From the NCBI GenBank assembly GCA_937995985.1, contig CALKIR010000009.1:1-64000 (forward strand): a stretch of DNA of 64,000 nt, written 5' to 3'. The translations under genes were made by a program, and so were the position numbers. The DNA is from an uncultured Alcaligenaceae bacterium. Its GTDB lineage: Bacteria; Pseudomonadota; Gammaproteobacteria; Burkholderiales; Burkholderiaceae_B. How positions within the stretch are numbered: the first letter of the stretch is position 1; each line of letters begins with the position of its first letter. Under the pieces are notes generated by a model. That model worked only from the letters and a program-made list of their open reading frames with translations. It ran no database searches and was not told where the DNA came from. Positions 52,288 to 60,847 of this stretch are shown here, one piece after another.

Positions 52288-53544
52288 TTATTTTTTCATC
52301 ATGTCAAAAAACTCATCATTGTTTTTGGTCGCGCGGATTTTATCCAGAATGAACTCCATCGCTTCGGTTTCGTCCATGTCATGAATAAATTTGCGCAAGA
52401 CCCAGGTTTTTTGTAACAAGTCTGGGGCAATGAGGAGTTCTTCGCGTCGGGTGCTGGTCTTTTTAAGGTTAATGGCTGGATATACGCGCTTTTCAGCCAA
52501 GCGACGCTCGAGATGAATTTCAGAGTTACCTGTGCCTTTGAACTCTTCGTAAATGACTTCGTCCATACGGCTGCCTGTTTCAATCAAGGCCGTACCGATG
52601 ATAGTCAAAGAGCCTCCTTCTTCGAGGTTGCGCGCTGCTCCAAAGAAACGTTTGGGGCGCTGTAAGGCATTGGCATCGACCCCTCCGGTTAGGACCTTGC
52701 CCGAGGCTGGAACAACAGTGTTATACGCGCGAGCAAGGCGTGTGATGGAGTCGAGCAAAATAACCACATCTTTTTTTAGCTCGGCTAAGCGCTTGGCCTT
52801 TTCAATGACCATTTCTGCCACTTGAACGTGACGTGTGGCTGGCTCATCAAAGGTTGAGGCCACCACTTCACCGCGGACAGTGCGTTGCATTTCTGTGACT
52901 TCTTCGGGACGTTCATCCACAAGTAAAACAATCACAATGGAATCTGGGTAATTAGTGGTGATGGCATGGGCAATGTGTTGCATCATCACCGTTTTACCCG
53001 ATTTGGGGCTCGCAACAATTAAAGCGCGCTGTCCTTTTCCAATGGGGGCGAAAATATCCAGAATGCGACCTGTGATATTTTCTTCGCTTTTGATGTCGCG
53101 CTCAAGAATCATGCGTTTATCAGGGTGCAAGGGAGTGAGGTTTTCAAACATAATTCGGTGTTTGATGGCCTCAGGCTGCATGCCATTAACCTTGTCCACC
53201 TTGACTAAGGCGAAATAACGCTCGCCATCTTTTGGAGTTCGTACCTCTCCTTCTATAGAGTCGCCGGTGTGTAAATTAAAGCGGCGAATTTGAGAGGGGG
53301 AAATATAAATATCGTCCGTGCTGGCCAGATAAGAAGTTTCGGGCGAGCGCAGAAAACCAAAACCATCAGGCAAAACTTCGAGAACGCCGTCGCCGAATAT
53401 TTGTTCGCCTTGTTTGGCGCGGTTTTTCATGATCGCAAACATGAGTTCTTGTTTGCGCATGCGACTCGCATTTTCAATATTCAGGCTGGCAGCCATTTCG
53501 AGCAGCTGCGAGACGTGCAGTGCTTTGAGTTCGTTGAGATGCAT
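52288..53544 (-). CDS. rho: Transcription termination factor Rho
   Basis: Hexameric RNA helicase ending transcription of untranslated RNA. An N-terminal helix bundle (MHLNELKALHVSQLLEMA) and the RNA-binding cold-shock-like domain (GFGFLRSPETSYLASTDDIYISPSQIRRF) come first. The ATPase has the P-loop ASPKSGKTVMMQHI, VVILLDSITRLARAYN, the Q-loop region GGVDANALQRPKRFFGAARN, and the R-loop area GTGNSEIHLERRLAEKRVYPA. The 418-residue length is normal. It is downstream of trxA on the same strand, as in many proteobacteria. Confidence 0.98.
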   Translation of the reverse strand: MHLNELKALHVSQLLEMAASLNIENASRMRKQELMFAIMKNRAKQGEQIFGDGVLEVLPDGFGFLRSPETSYLASTDDIYISPSQIRRFNLHTGDSIEGEVRTPKDGERYFALVKVDKVNGMQPEAIKHRIMFENLTPLHPDKRMILERDIKSEENITGRILDIFAPIGKGQRALIVASPKSGKTVMMQHIAHAITTNYPDSIVIVLLVDERPEEVTEMQRTVRGEVVASTFDEPATRHVQVAEMVIEKAKRLAELKKDVVILLDSITRLARAYNTVVPASGKVLTGGVDANALQRPKRFFGAARNLEEGGSLTIIGTALIETGSRMDEVIYEEFKGTGNSEIHLERRLAEKRVYPAINLKKTSTRREELLIAPDLLQKTWVLRKFIHDMDETEAMEFILDKIRATKNNDEFFDMMKK

Positions 53545-53576
53545 TTGAGAAAAGAAGGGAATCAGCGTGTGCGAAC

Positions 53577-53601
53577 GGGGCTAATGCGAGGATTAGCGCC
53601 C
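53577..53601 (-). promoter_or_regulatory. Hairpin in the rho leader
   Basis: On the minus strand GGGcGCTAAT/ATTAGCCCC pairs with one bulged base and a CCTCGC loop. It lies between trxA and rho. It could be a trxA terminator without T-run or part of a rho autoregulatory leader. Confidence 0.35.
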
Positions 53602-53633
53602 GTCGGTGCTAGGTTTATGAGGTTGGATTTAGT

Positions 53634-53960
53634 TTATAAGGATTCGTCGAGGAACTGATATAGTTGTGCTTTGGATAAGGCGCCAACCTTGGTTTGAGAG
53701 ACCTCACCATTTTTAAATAGCATCAGAGTTGGAATACCCCGCACTCCGTACTTGGCAGCCGTATCCGGGTTTTCATCGACGTTCACCTTTGCTATGGTAA
53801 CACGATTTTGGTAGTCGTTAGCAGCCTCATCAAGAATGGGCGCAATCGCCTTGCAGGGACCGCACCAAGCTGCCCAAAAATCTACCAAGACAGGTATGTT
53901 AGATTGTAAGACATCGCTTTCAAACGATGCGTCTGTGACATTTTTAATTGAATTGCTCAT
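53634..53960 (-). CDS. trxA: Thioredoxin 1
   Basis: Cytoplasmic dithiol reductase of 108 residues. The active site WAAWCGPCKAIAPILDE has the canonical WCGPC. VDFWAAW, KVNVDENPDTAAKYGVRGIPTLMLFKNGE with the cis-proline, and the C-terminal helix fit class I thioredoxin. rho lies 89 nt downstream in the same direction. Confidence 0.98.
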   Translation of the reverse strand: MSNSIKNVTDASFESDVLQSNIPVLVDFWAAWCGPCKAIAPILDEAANDYQNRVTIAKVNVDENPDTAAKYGVRGIPTLMLFKNGEVSQTKVGALSKAQLYQFLDESL

Positions 53961-54075
53961 GACAGGAATCGGTAAATTGGATTGAGTAAATACTACAAAC
54001 TATACGAGAGGACGCTTTAGAGTGACAACGTCGCTACTGATAAAGCTGCCATGAAGTGTTGTTGTTTACACACAA

Positions 54076-54124
54076 GCAAGTAGTACTTGCACGCAAAATG
54101 TACATGGCATGGTCAATTTTTGAC
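54076..54124. promoter_or_regulatory. Two inverted repeats in the trxA-parE divergent region
   Basis: GCAAGTA-G-TACTTGC (54076-54090, perfect 7-bp arms) and GGTCAA-TT-TTGACC (54111-54124, perfect 6-bp arms) lie in a 210-bp gap between trxA and parE. The second also supplies TTGACC hexamers facing both ways. They are candidate operators or supercoiling-sensitive promoter parts; no regulator can be named. Confidence 0.4.
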
Positions 54125-54170
54125 CTTATGATAATTATACGTCTTTCACCTTAATATGTGCGAGTAGAAA

Positions 54171-56132
54171 GTGAGCACCTCATACGATGAACATTCTATA
54201 CAGGTATTAAAAGGGTTAGAGCCAGTACGGCAGCGTCCTGGCATGTATACCCGTACCGCGAATCCATTACACATCATTCAGGAGGTTATTGATAATGCTG
54301 CAGATGAGGCGTTGGCCCATCACGCCTCCTCGATTACGGTGCGCTTACATAAGGATAACAGTATTTCCATAGAGGATGATGGGCGTGGTATTCCCGTTGG
54401 GATCCATCCCGAAGAGCAGGTACCGGTTGTAGAGTTAGTGTTTACCCGCCTGCATGCGGGAGGAAAATTTGATAAACAACATGGTCAAGCATATGCCTTT
54501 TCAGGCGGCTTGCATGGGGTGGGCGTGGCCGTGACCAATGCACTGTCTACCCGATTGGAGTGTACTGTCTGGCGTGATGGGCAAGAGCATCATATTGTAT
54601 TTGTTCAGGGAGCAGTGCATGAGCCATTGCAGGTCACAGCACGCCGTGTTGCCAAGCGCAAACAAGGGACTTTAATACGGGTCTGGCCGGACCCGCAGTT
54701 TTTTGATAGCCCTGTCGTGCCTCAGCATGAGTTAATGCATGTGTTGCGCAGTAAGGCGGTATTACTCGGAGGCATCACGGTCACACTGTTTGATGAGTCA
54801 AGCGATACGCACTATCAGTGGTGCTATGAGCACGGGATGCCAGATTATTTGGCAGAGCGTTTGGGCACGGCAGAGCTGGTGTTGCCGCTTTTCGAAGGCG
54901 GTTATGAGGCCGGTCCAGAGGATCCTAATAATGCTCCGGGCGAAGGGGTGGAGTGGGTTGTTGCGTGGACAGCAGAGGGCACAGTAGTGCGCGAGTCTTT
55001 TGTAAACTTAATTCCTACCCCAGCAGGGGGGACTCATGAGGCGGGGCTACGTGATGGTTTGTATCAAGCCGTGAAAAGCTTTATAGAATTACATAGCCTC
55101 ATGCCTAAAGGAGTGCGCTTATTGGCTGAGGATGTGTGGGCACGAGTTAGTTTCGTGCTGTCCGCAAAAATGCTCGACCCTCAATTTCAAGGGCAAATCA
55201 AAGACCGCTTAACGAGTCGTGATGCTGTTCGTATGGTGAGCCATGCGGTGCGCCATGCTTTGGAGCTGAGGTTACATGCCAATGTTGATGAGGCGAAAAA
55301 GCTGGCAGAGTTAGTGATTGAGCATGCCCATGCTCGGGTGCGTAGCAGTCAGCGGGTAACGCGCAAACGTCGCTCAGGAGTAGCTGTATTACCGGGTAAA
55401 TTAACTGATTGTGAAACAGATGAAATCGAGCGTCGAGAGTTATTTTTGGTTGAGGGTGATTCTGCGGGGGGCTCAGCCAAAATGGGGCGTGATAAAACAT
55501 TCCAAGCTATTTTACCGCTGCGCGGCAAGGTATTAAATTCTTGGGAGGTTCAGCCTGAGCGGTTATTTGCCAACCAAGAAATTCATGATATTTCGGTAGC
55601 CATTGGTGTGGACCCGCATACTCAGGATGCGCCTGCGGATTTGAGTGGTTTGCGTTATGGGCGCATTTGTATTTTGTCAGATGCCGATGTAGATGGGGCC
55701 CATATTCAGGTCCTATTATTGACGCTATTCTTTCGCCATTTCCCGGCCTTGATTCAAGCAGGCCATATTTATATTGCTCGCCCCCCATTGTTTAGAGTGG
55801 ATGTGCCGGCCTGGGCAAAACGCCCTGCGCGTAAATTGTATTGCTTAGATGAGGGCGAGTTAGAGGCAACATTAGACAAGTTACGCAAAGAAGGGGTGCG
55901 GGATGATCGTTGGTCTGTGAGTCGTTTCAAGGGCTTGGGCGAGATGAGTGCCGAGCAGCTTTGGGAAACCACTATGAACCCTGATACCCGTCGCTTACAG
56001 CGTGTGGCATTTGGTGATTTAGGAATAGAAGGAACAAAAAAAATGTTTACCATGCTTATGGGGCGTGGCGAAGCTGCCCAGCGACGTAGCTGGCTTGAAG
56101 AAAAAGGTAATTTAGCCGAAGTGGATATTTAA
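54171..56132 (+). CDS. parE: DNA topoisomerase IV subunit B
   Basis: ATPase subunit of topoisomerase IV, which decatenates daughter chromosomes with ParC. The GHKL ATPase starts VLKGLEPVRQRPGMYTRT, then IDNAADEALAHHASSI, EDDGRGIPVGIHPEE and the GGLHGVGVAVTNALS lid. The TOPRIM part has LFLVEGDSAGGSAKMGRD and LSDADVDGAHIQVLLLTLFFRHFP. The 653-residue length and absence of the gyrase insert favour ParE. The start is GTG with a weak ribosome site. parC starts directly after the stop. Confidence 0.95.
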   Translation: MSTSYDEHSIQVLKGLEPVRQRPGMYTRTANPLHIIQEVIDNAADEALAHHASSITVRLHKDNSISIEDDGRGIPVGIHPEEQVPVVELVFTRLHAGGKFDKQHGQAYAFSGGLHGVGVAVTNALSTRLECTVWRDGQEHHIVFVQGAVHEPLQVTARRVAKRKQGTLIRVWPDPQFFDSPVVPQHELMHVLRSKAVLLGGITVTLFDESSDTHYQWCYEHGMPDYLAERLGTAELVLPLFEGGYEAGPEDPNNAPGEGVEWVVAWTAEGTVVRESFVNLIPTPAGGTHEAGLRDGLYQAVKSFIELHSLMPKGVRLLAEDVWARVSFVLSAKMLDPQFQGQIKDRLTSRDAVRMVSHAVRHALELRLHANVDEAKKLAELVIEHAHARVRSSQRVTRKRRSGVAVLPGKLTDCETDEIERRELFLVEGDSAGGSAKMGRDKTFQAILPLRGKVLNSWEVQPERLFANQEIHDISVAIGVDPHTQDAPADLSGLRYGRICILSDADVDGAHIQVLLLTLFFRHFPALIQAGHIYIARPPLFRVDVPAWAKRPARKLYCLDEGELEATLDKLRKEGVRDDRWSVSRFKGLGEMSAEQLWETTMNPDTRRLQRVAFGDLGIEGTKKMFTMLMGRGEAAQRRSWLEEKGNLAEVDI

Positions 56133-58451
56133 ATGATGTCTGAGCAAGCAACTATAGAGTTAGAAACCGATGATGACGCCCTAGTTTTGGCGCGCTATGC
56201 TGAGCAGGCCTATTTAGACTATGCGATTTCTGTAGTGCGTGGTCGGGCTTTGCCAGATGTCACTGATGGGCAAAAACCCGTTCAGCGTCGTATTTTATAT
56301 GCGATGCAGGCAATGGGGCTGGGGGCACAGGCGCGTCCAGTGAAATCAGCTCGTGTGGTGGGCGATGTATTAGGTAAATATCATCCGCACGGTGATCAGG
56401 CTGCTTATGATGCTATGGTGCGCATGGCTCAGGATTTTGTGTTGCGCTATCCTCTGATTGAGGGGCAAGGGAATTTTGGCTCGCGCGACGGTGATAATGC
56501 GGCTGCCATGCGGTATACCGAGGCAAGGCTTACTGAGTTTGCTGATTTGCTCCTGCAAGAGCTTAACGAGGGAACTGTTGATTTCATAGCCAACTATGAT
56601 GGCAGTCAAACAGAACCACAGGTATTGCCAGCACGATTGCCTATTGTGTTGCTCAATGGTGCTACGGGCATTGCTGTGGGGATGGCAACAGATATTCCTC
56701 CTCATCATATTACGGAGGTGGCTCAGGCGTGTGTAGCTTTATTAAAAGATCCTCAGCTGCCAGATGAGGGCTTATGGGAATACATCAAGGGGCCAGATTT
56801 TCCAGGCGGAGGGCAAATTATTACGCCTGCTGCCGATATTCAACGTGTTTATCAGCATGGGCGTGGTTCGATAAAGGTACGGGCACGATGGCGCTTTGAA
56901 GAAATGGCTCGTGGGCAGTGGCAATTAGTGGTCGATGAGCTGCCCCCCAATACGTCTAGTCAAAAGGTTCTTGAGGAAATAGAAGAAAAAACCAATCCTC
57001 GGGTTCGTCAAGGGCGGCGCTCATTAACCAATGAGCAGCAGCAAACGCGGGCATTAATACTCAGTATGTTGGAAACCGTGCGGGACGAGTCAAGCAAGGA
57101 GGAGGCTGTCCGTTTGGTTTTTGAGCCTAAGAGCAGTCGCGTTGATAGGCAAGAATTTGTTGATATGCTGTTGGCTCATACCAGTATGGAAAGCAATTAC
57201 AGCATTAACTTAGTGAGTATTGATACTCAAGGGCGTCCCAAGCAAACGCCGTTGCGTGCCATGCTCGAAGACTGGTTAGGTTTTCGCCGTGAGACCGTGC
57301 GACGACGGACGCAGTATCGCTTGGATAAGACTAATGAACGTATCCATGTCTTAGAAGGGCGGATGGTGGTCTACTTGGATGTTGATGCAGTGATCCAAAC
57401 CATTAGAGAGGCAGAGGCCCCTAAGGAGGCCTTGATGGAGCGTTTTGGTCTGAGTGAGCGTCAGGCTGAAGATATTTTGGAAATGCGTCTGCGTCAATTA
57501 GCTCGTTTAGAGGGGATAAAAATTGAGCAGGAGCTAAACAAACAGAAAAAAGAAAAAGACCGGTTAGAAAAAATATTAAATAGCCCCGCTGCCTTTAAGC
57601 GGCTCTTGATTCAAGAAATAGAAAGCGATGCGAAAAAATTTGCGGATAAGCGGCGCACATTAATCAAAGAGGCCGAACAAGCAGTTTTAGAAACCCCAGT
57701 GCTCGATGAGCCAGTGACGGTCATTATTTCCGCCCAAGGTTGGTTGCGTCGCCGTCAGGGGCATGGGCATGATTTAGAGGGCACACAGTTTAAAAGTGGC
57801 GATGCTTTTTACGATGCGATAGAATGCCGGAGCGTTGATGAGCTGATTGCTCTCGGCTCAGATGGGCGCTGTTATGCAGCACCAGTGCATGAGTTGCCCC
57901 CAGCCCGAGGAGATGGGCAGCCCATTACGGCCTATATTGATGTGGCTACGGGTACGCAGATAGAGCATATGGTGATTGGTACCCAAGCACAGCGTTTTGT
58001 GCTCGGGGTAGAAAGCGGCTATGGTTTTATTGCGCATCAATCAGATATGTTGACTCGGCAACGAGCGGGCAAGCAATTTATGACTGTACAAGCAGGGGAG
58101 CAAGTATTAAAACCGCTGTATGTGCAGCCCGAGGATACAAGGTTGGCCCTCTTAACAGAGCAGGGGCGTTTTTTAGTGATTGAGCTGGATGAGCTTCGAG
58201 TCTTAAAAAATGGGGGGCGTGGCACTATGCTCATTAATCTAGATGAGGGAGATAGGCTGCAGCAATGGGCGACAGTTGGTCCTTCAGGAGTACAGATAGA
58301 GGGCATTTATAGGCGCAAACACTATACTTGGGTCTTTGATGAGCAAGAGTTGGCGCCTTATTTAGGTCGACGTGCTCGCAAAGGTAAAATGCTAGCTAGA
58401 AAAATTCGCCACCCCCGTTTAACCCGAGTGATGAATTTATCCGAGTCATGA
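56133..58451 (+). CDS. parC: DNA topoisomerase IV subunit A
   Basis: DNA-cleaving subunit of topoisomerase IV. YLDYAISVVRGRALPDVTDGQKPVQRRIL and the catalytic tyrosine in AAAMRYTEARL are present. The quinolone region reads HPHGDQAAYDA, the form usual in betaproteobacterial ParC. The C-terminal domain has fewer pinwheel repeats than GyrA and no GyrA box. The 772-residue length is normal. It begins immediately after parE (start at 56133 or 56136), so the two are coupled. Confidence 0.96.
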   Translation: MMSEQATIELETDDDALVLARYAEQAYLDYAISVVRGRALPDVTDGQKPVQRRILYAMQAMGLGAQARPVKSARVVGDVLGKYHPHGDQAAYDAMVRMAQDFVLRYPLIEGQGNFGSRDGDNAAAMRYTEARLTEFADLLLQELNEGTVDFIANYDGSQTEPQVLPARLPIVLLNGATGIAVGMATDIPPHHITEVAQACVALLKDPQLPDEGLWEYIKGPDFPGGGQIITPAADIQRVYQHGRGSIKVRARWRFEEMARGQWQLVVDELPPNTSSQKVLEEIEEKTNPRVRQGRRSLTNEQQQTRALILSMLETVRDESSKEEAVRLVFEPKSSRVDRQEFVDMLLAHTSMESNYSINLVSIDTQGRPKQTPLRAMLEDWLGFRRETVRRRTQYRLDKTNERIHVLEGRMVVYLDVDAVIQTIREAEAPKEALMERFGLSERQAEDILEMRLRQLARLEGIKIEQELNKQKKEKDRLEKILNSPAAFKRLLIQEIESDAKKFADKRRTLIKEAEQAVLETPVLDEPVTVIISAQGWLRRRQGHGHDLEGTQFKSGDAFYDAIECRSVDELIALGSDGRCYAAPVHELPPARGDGQPITAYIDVATGTQIEHMVIGTQAQRFVLGVESGYGFIAHQSDMLTRQRAGKQFMTVQAGEQVLKPLYVQPEDTRLALLTEQGRFLVIELDELRVLKNGGRGTMLINLDEGDRLQQWATVGPSGVQIEGIYRRKHYTWVFDEQELAPYLGRRARKGKMLARKIRHPRLTRVMNLSES

Positions 58452-58525
58452 TTGCCGCGTAGTGTTCTGATACGGCTTAAAATAGCGCTCATTTGGGCGC
58501 CACATTGATAAAAGAAGAGATAGTT

Positions 58526-59566
58526 ATGAGTGTTACGGTTCAGGTCGAGCCCTTAGGTGTACGTTTCACCGTCCAAGAAGGACAAAGTGTTTTGGATGCG
58601 GCCTTAGAGGCCAATATACTTTTGCCCTATAGCTGTCGTGGAGGCAGCTGCTCTACGTGTAAGGCCCGAGTGATCTCAGGTACTTTTGAGGCAGGATCTG
58701 CCCCCGAGCAGATCTTAATGCCTGAAGAGCTTGAGGCTGGTTATAGCCTGATGTGCCAGGCTCGCCCAAGCAGTGATATGGTTATTGAGTCGCCCTTGGC
58801 AACGGTGATGTCTGATATTGAGGTGCGTAAACTGCCTGCTCGAGTCATCAGCATTACTCCTTTAGTGGAGGATGTGATGCAGGTGCAGTTACAGCTACCG
58901 GCCAGTCAACCTGTTGTGTACTATCCAGGCCAATATCTCAATATACTTTTAAAAGGCGGAGCCCAGCGTAGCTACTCGATGGCCCATCCGCCTCGTGAGG
59001 ACAATACAGTGACCTTGCATATTCGTCATATGCCGGGGGGATTGTTTACGGATCAATTGTTTGGTCGTACTGAGCCTGCCATAAAAGAACGGCAGATTAT
59101 ACGTGTAGAGCTACCATTAGGAACATTCTATTTGCGAGAAGAGTCGCAGCGGCCTATTATTTTCTTAGCCAGTGGAACGGGGTTTGCGCCTATTAATGCG
59201 ATGGTTGAGGCTTTAATAGCCAAGGGCATAGATAGGAAAATACGCTTCTACTGGGGTGGGCGTCGCCCTCAGGACCTGTATGTATCATCACAGGTGCAGC
59301 AGTGGGCTCAGCATTTCAGCGATTTTGAGTATATCCCAGTAGTTTCTGACGCATTGCCCGAAGACCACTGGGAGGGCCGCACAGGCTTTGTCCACCATGC
59401 AGTGATGGAGGATCATCCAGATCTATCAGGCTGGGACGTTTATGCCTGTGGCAACCCTCATATGGTAGAAGGAGCGCGCCGTGATTTTATCCACCAGTGT
59501 CAGCTAGACGACACGGCTTATTTTTCAGATGCTTTTACTTCTGAGGCTGATAAGGTGGGCGGTTAA
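58526..59566 (+). CDS. Plant-type 2Fe-2S ferredoxin/NAD(P)H flavin reductase
   Basis: Single-chain electron-transfer protein of 346 residues. Residues ~1-90 form a plant-type ferredoxin with YSCRGGSCSTCKAR and LMCQAR (C-x4-C-x2-C...C). Residues ~100-195 bind the flavin (RSYSMAHPP), and residues ~200-340 bind NAD(P)H (FLASGTGFAPINAMVEAL, and a C-terminal YACGNPHMVEGARRDF). This layout is often annotated as CDP-6-deoxy-delta-3,4-glucoseen reductase (AscD-like). Without sugar genes nearby that substrate is doubtful; it may serve an oxygenase or other acceptor elsewhere. ATG 58526 is preferred over 58493. The FAD oxidoreductase follows after 27 nt. Confidence 0.88.
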   Translation: MSVTVQVEPLGVRFTVQEGQSVLDAALEANILLPYSCRGGSCSTCKARVISGTFEAGSAPEQILMPEELEAGYSLMCQARPSSDMVIESPLATVMSDIEVRKLPARVISITPLVEDVMQVQLQLPASQPVVYYPGQYLNILLKGGAQRSYSMAHPPREDNTVTLHIRHMPGGLFTDQLFGRTEPAIKERQIIRVELPLGTFYLREESQRPIIFLASGTGFAPINAMVEALIAKGIDRKIRFYWGGRRPQDLYVSSQVQQWAQHFSDFEYIPVVSDALPEDHWEGRTGFVHHAVMEDHPDLSGWDVYACGNPHMVEGARRDFIHQCQLDDTAYFSDAFTSEADKVGG

Positions 59567-59593
59567 TTAGTACTATAAATAAAAAGGCACAAT

Positions 59594-60847
59594 ATGCGAG
59601 TTGCCGTAATTGGAGCAGGTAGCGTTGGTGTCGCCTCAGCCTGGTGGTTACAACAAGCAGGTTTTGAGGTCACTGTTATTGATAAGCAGTCACAGGTGGC
59701 TCAAGATAGCACGCGCTTAGGAGGAGGACTGCTTTCAGTGGGCCAAGCCCGTCCATGGGCGCGGCCTTCCGCGCCGTGGCAGCTATTAACAGGACTGTTT
59801 CAGGATCATGCTCCGATCCTCTTTCGTCCTCGTATTGATCCCCGGCAATGGGAGTGGGGGGCTGCTTTTTTATGGCAATGCTTACCCTCTAAAACTTACG
59901 CCAATATTCTCAATATGGTGCGTTTGGCAGAATATAGCAAAAACCTTACCCATCAACTGAGCACCGAGTTAAATATTGAGTTTCAATATCGCCATTGTGG
60001 GGTGCTCAGCATTTATAGACACCACCATGATTTGGCGCGTGCAGAGCACATTTTGGACCGATTGCGTGATTTAGGTATAGATCGGCGGTTGCTCAGCACT
60101 GATGAGGTCATTGACCTAGAACCTACTTTAGCTCATTGTGCCTCTGACATTATCGGGGGCGATTACACCAGCCAAGATGCCGTAGGAGATGCGTATTTAT
60201 TCACCCGTCAGTTAGCACAGCACGCCCAAGATGCAGGCGTGCATTTTTTATTTCAAACAAAGGTGACCCGTTTACTATGTCGCCATGGCAAGGTGCACGG
60301 TTTAGAGGTGATTACTGCTGATGGAGATTACGAATCCTTGCAGTTTGATCGATATGTTATCGCTCAGGGCGCTGAATCTGGTTTATTATTACATCAGGCT
60401 GGGTTGCCGTATCGTTTATATCCAGTTAAAGGATACACCGCCATGTTTGAGCTGACTGCACCTGAGCATGCCCCCGAAGTTGGTGTCTATGATCCAGCAC
60501 TGCGCCTGAGTTTTTCTCGTTTGGGAAATCAGCTGCGTGCATCAGGATTTGCCGAACTGAGTGGTTTTGATCGGGCGTTAAATGATTATCGGTGTCAGCT
60601 TATTGCTGCGCATGCGCAGCGTTACTTTGGAGCATGCATTGAGCCCACACATGTGCGCTTTTGGTCTGGGTTACGGTCGGCCACCCCAACTAATGTTCCA
60701 TTAATTGGCCGGACGGCCATCAAGAATCTTTATATTAATACTGGCCACAGTAATCTGGGCTGGACAATGAGTGTAGGATCGGCAAAGTTGTTGGCCGATG
60801 TGATGGGTCAGCAGTCTCCCGAATTAGATTTTCCCTATTTAAGATGA
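59594..60847 (+). CDS. FAD-dependent oxidoreductase, D-amino acid dehydrogenase (DadA)-like
   Basis: DAO-superfamily flavoenzyme of 417 residues that probably oxidises an amine or amino acid. The N-terminal FAD motif is VAVIGAGSVGVASAWWLQQAG, followed by VIDKQSQVAQDSTRLGGGLLSVGQ. LDRLRDLGIDRRLLSTDEVIDLEP and QDAVGDAYLF are typical of DadA relatives. The C-terminal FWSGLRSATPTNVPLIGRT and NTGHSNLGWTMS close the FAD site. The stop overlaps the next gene (ATGA), tying it to a solute-binding protein. The substrate cannot be read from sequence. Confidence 0.86.
   Translation: MRVAVIGAGSVGVASAWWLQQAGFEVTVIDKQSQVAQDSTRLGGGLLSVGQARPWARPSAPWQLLTGLFQDHAPILFRPRIDPRQWEWGAAFLWQCLPSKTYANILNMVRLAEYSKNLTHQLSTELNIEFQYRHCGVLSIYRHHHDLARAEHILDRLRDLGIDRRLLSTDEVIDLEPTLAHCASDIIGGDYTSQDAVGDAYLFTRQLAQHAQDAGVHFLFQTKVTRLLCRHGKVHGLEVITADGDYESLQFDRYVIAQGAESGLLLHQAGLPYRLYPVKGYTAMFELTAPEHAPEVGVYDPALRLSFSRLGNQLRASGFAELSGFDRALNDYRCQLIAAHAQRYFGACIEPTHVRFWSGLRSATPTNVPLIGRTAIKNLYINTGHSNLGWTMSVGSAKLLADVMGQQSPELDFPYLR

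Noticed and set aside
56388..56420. Possible quinolone-resistance change in ParC (Gln at the Ser80 position)
   Set aside because: GDQ is the ordinary form in betaproteobacterial ParC, so it is not evidence of resistance.
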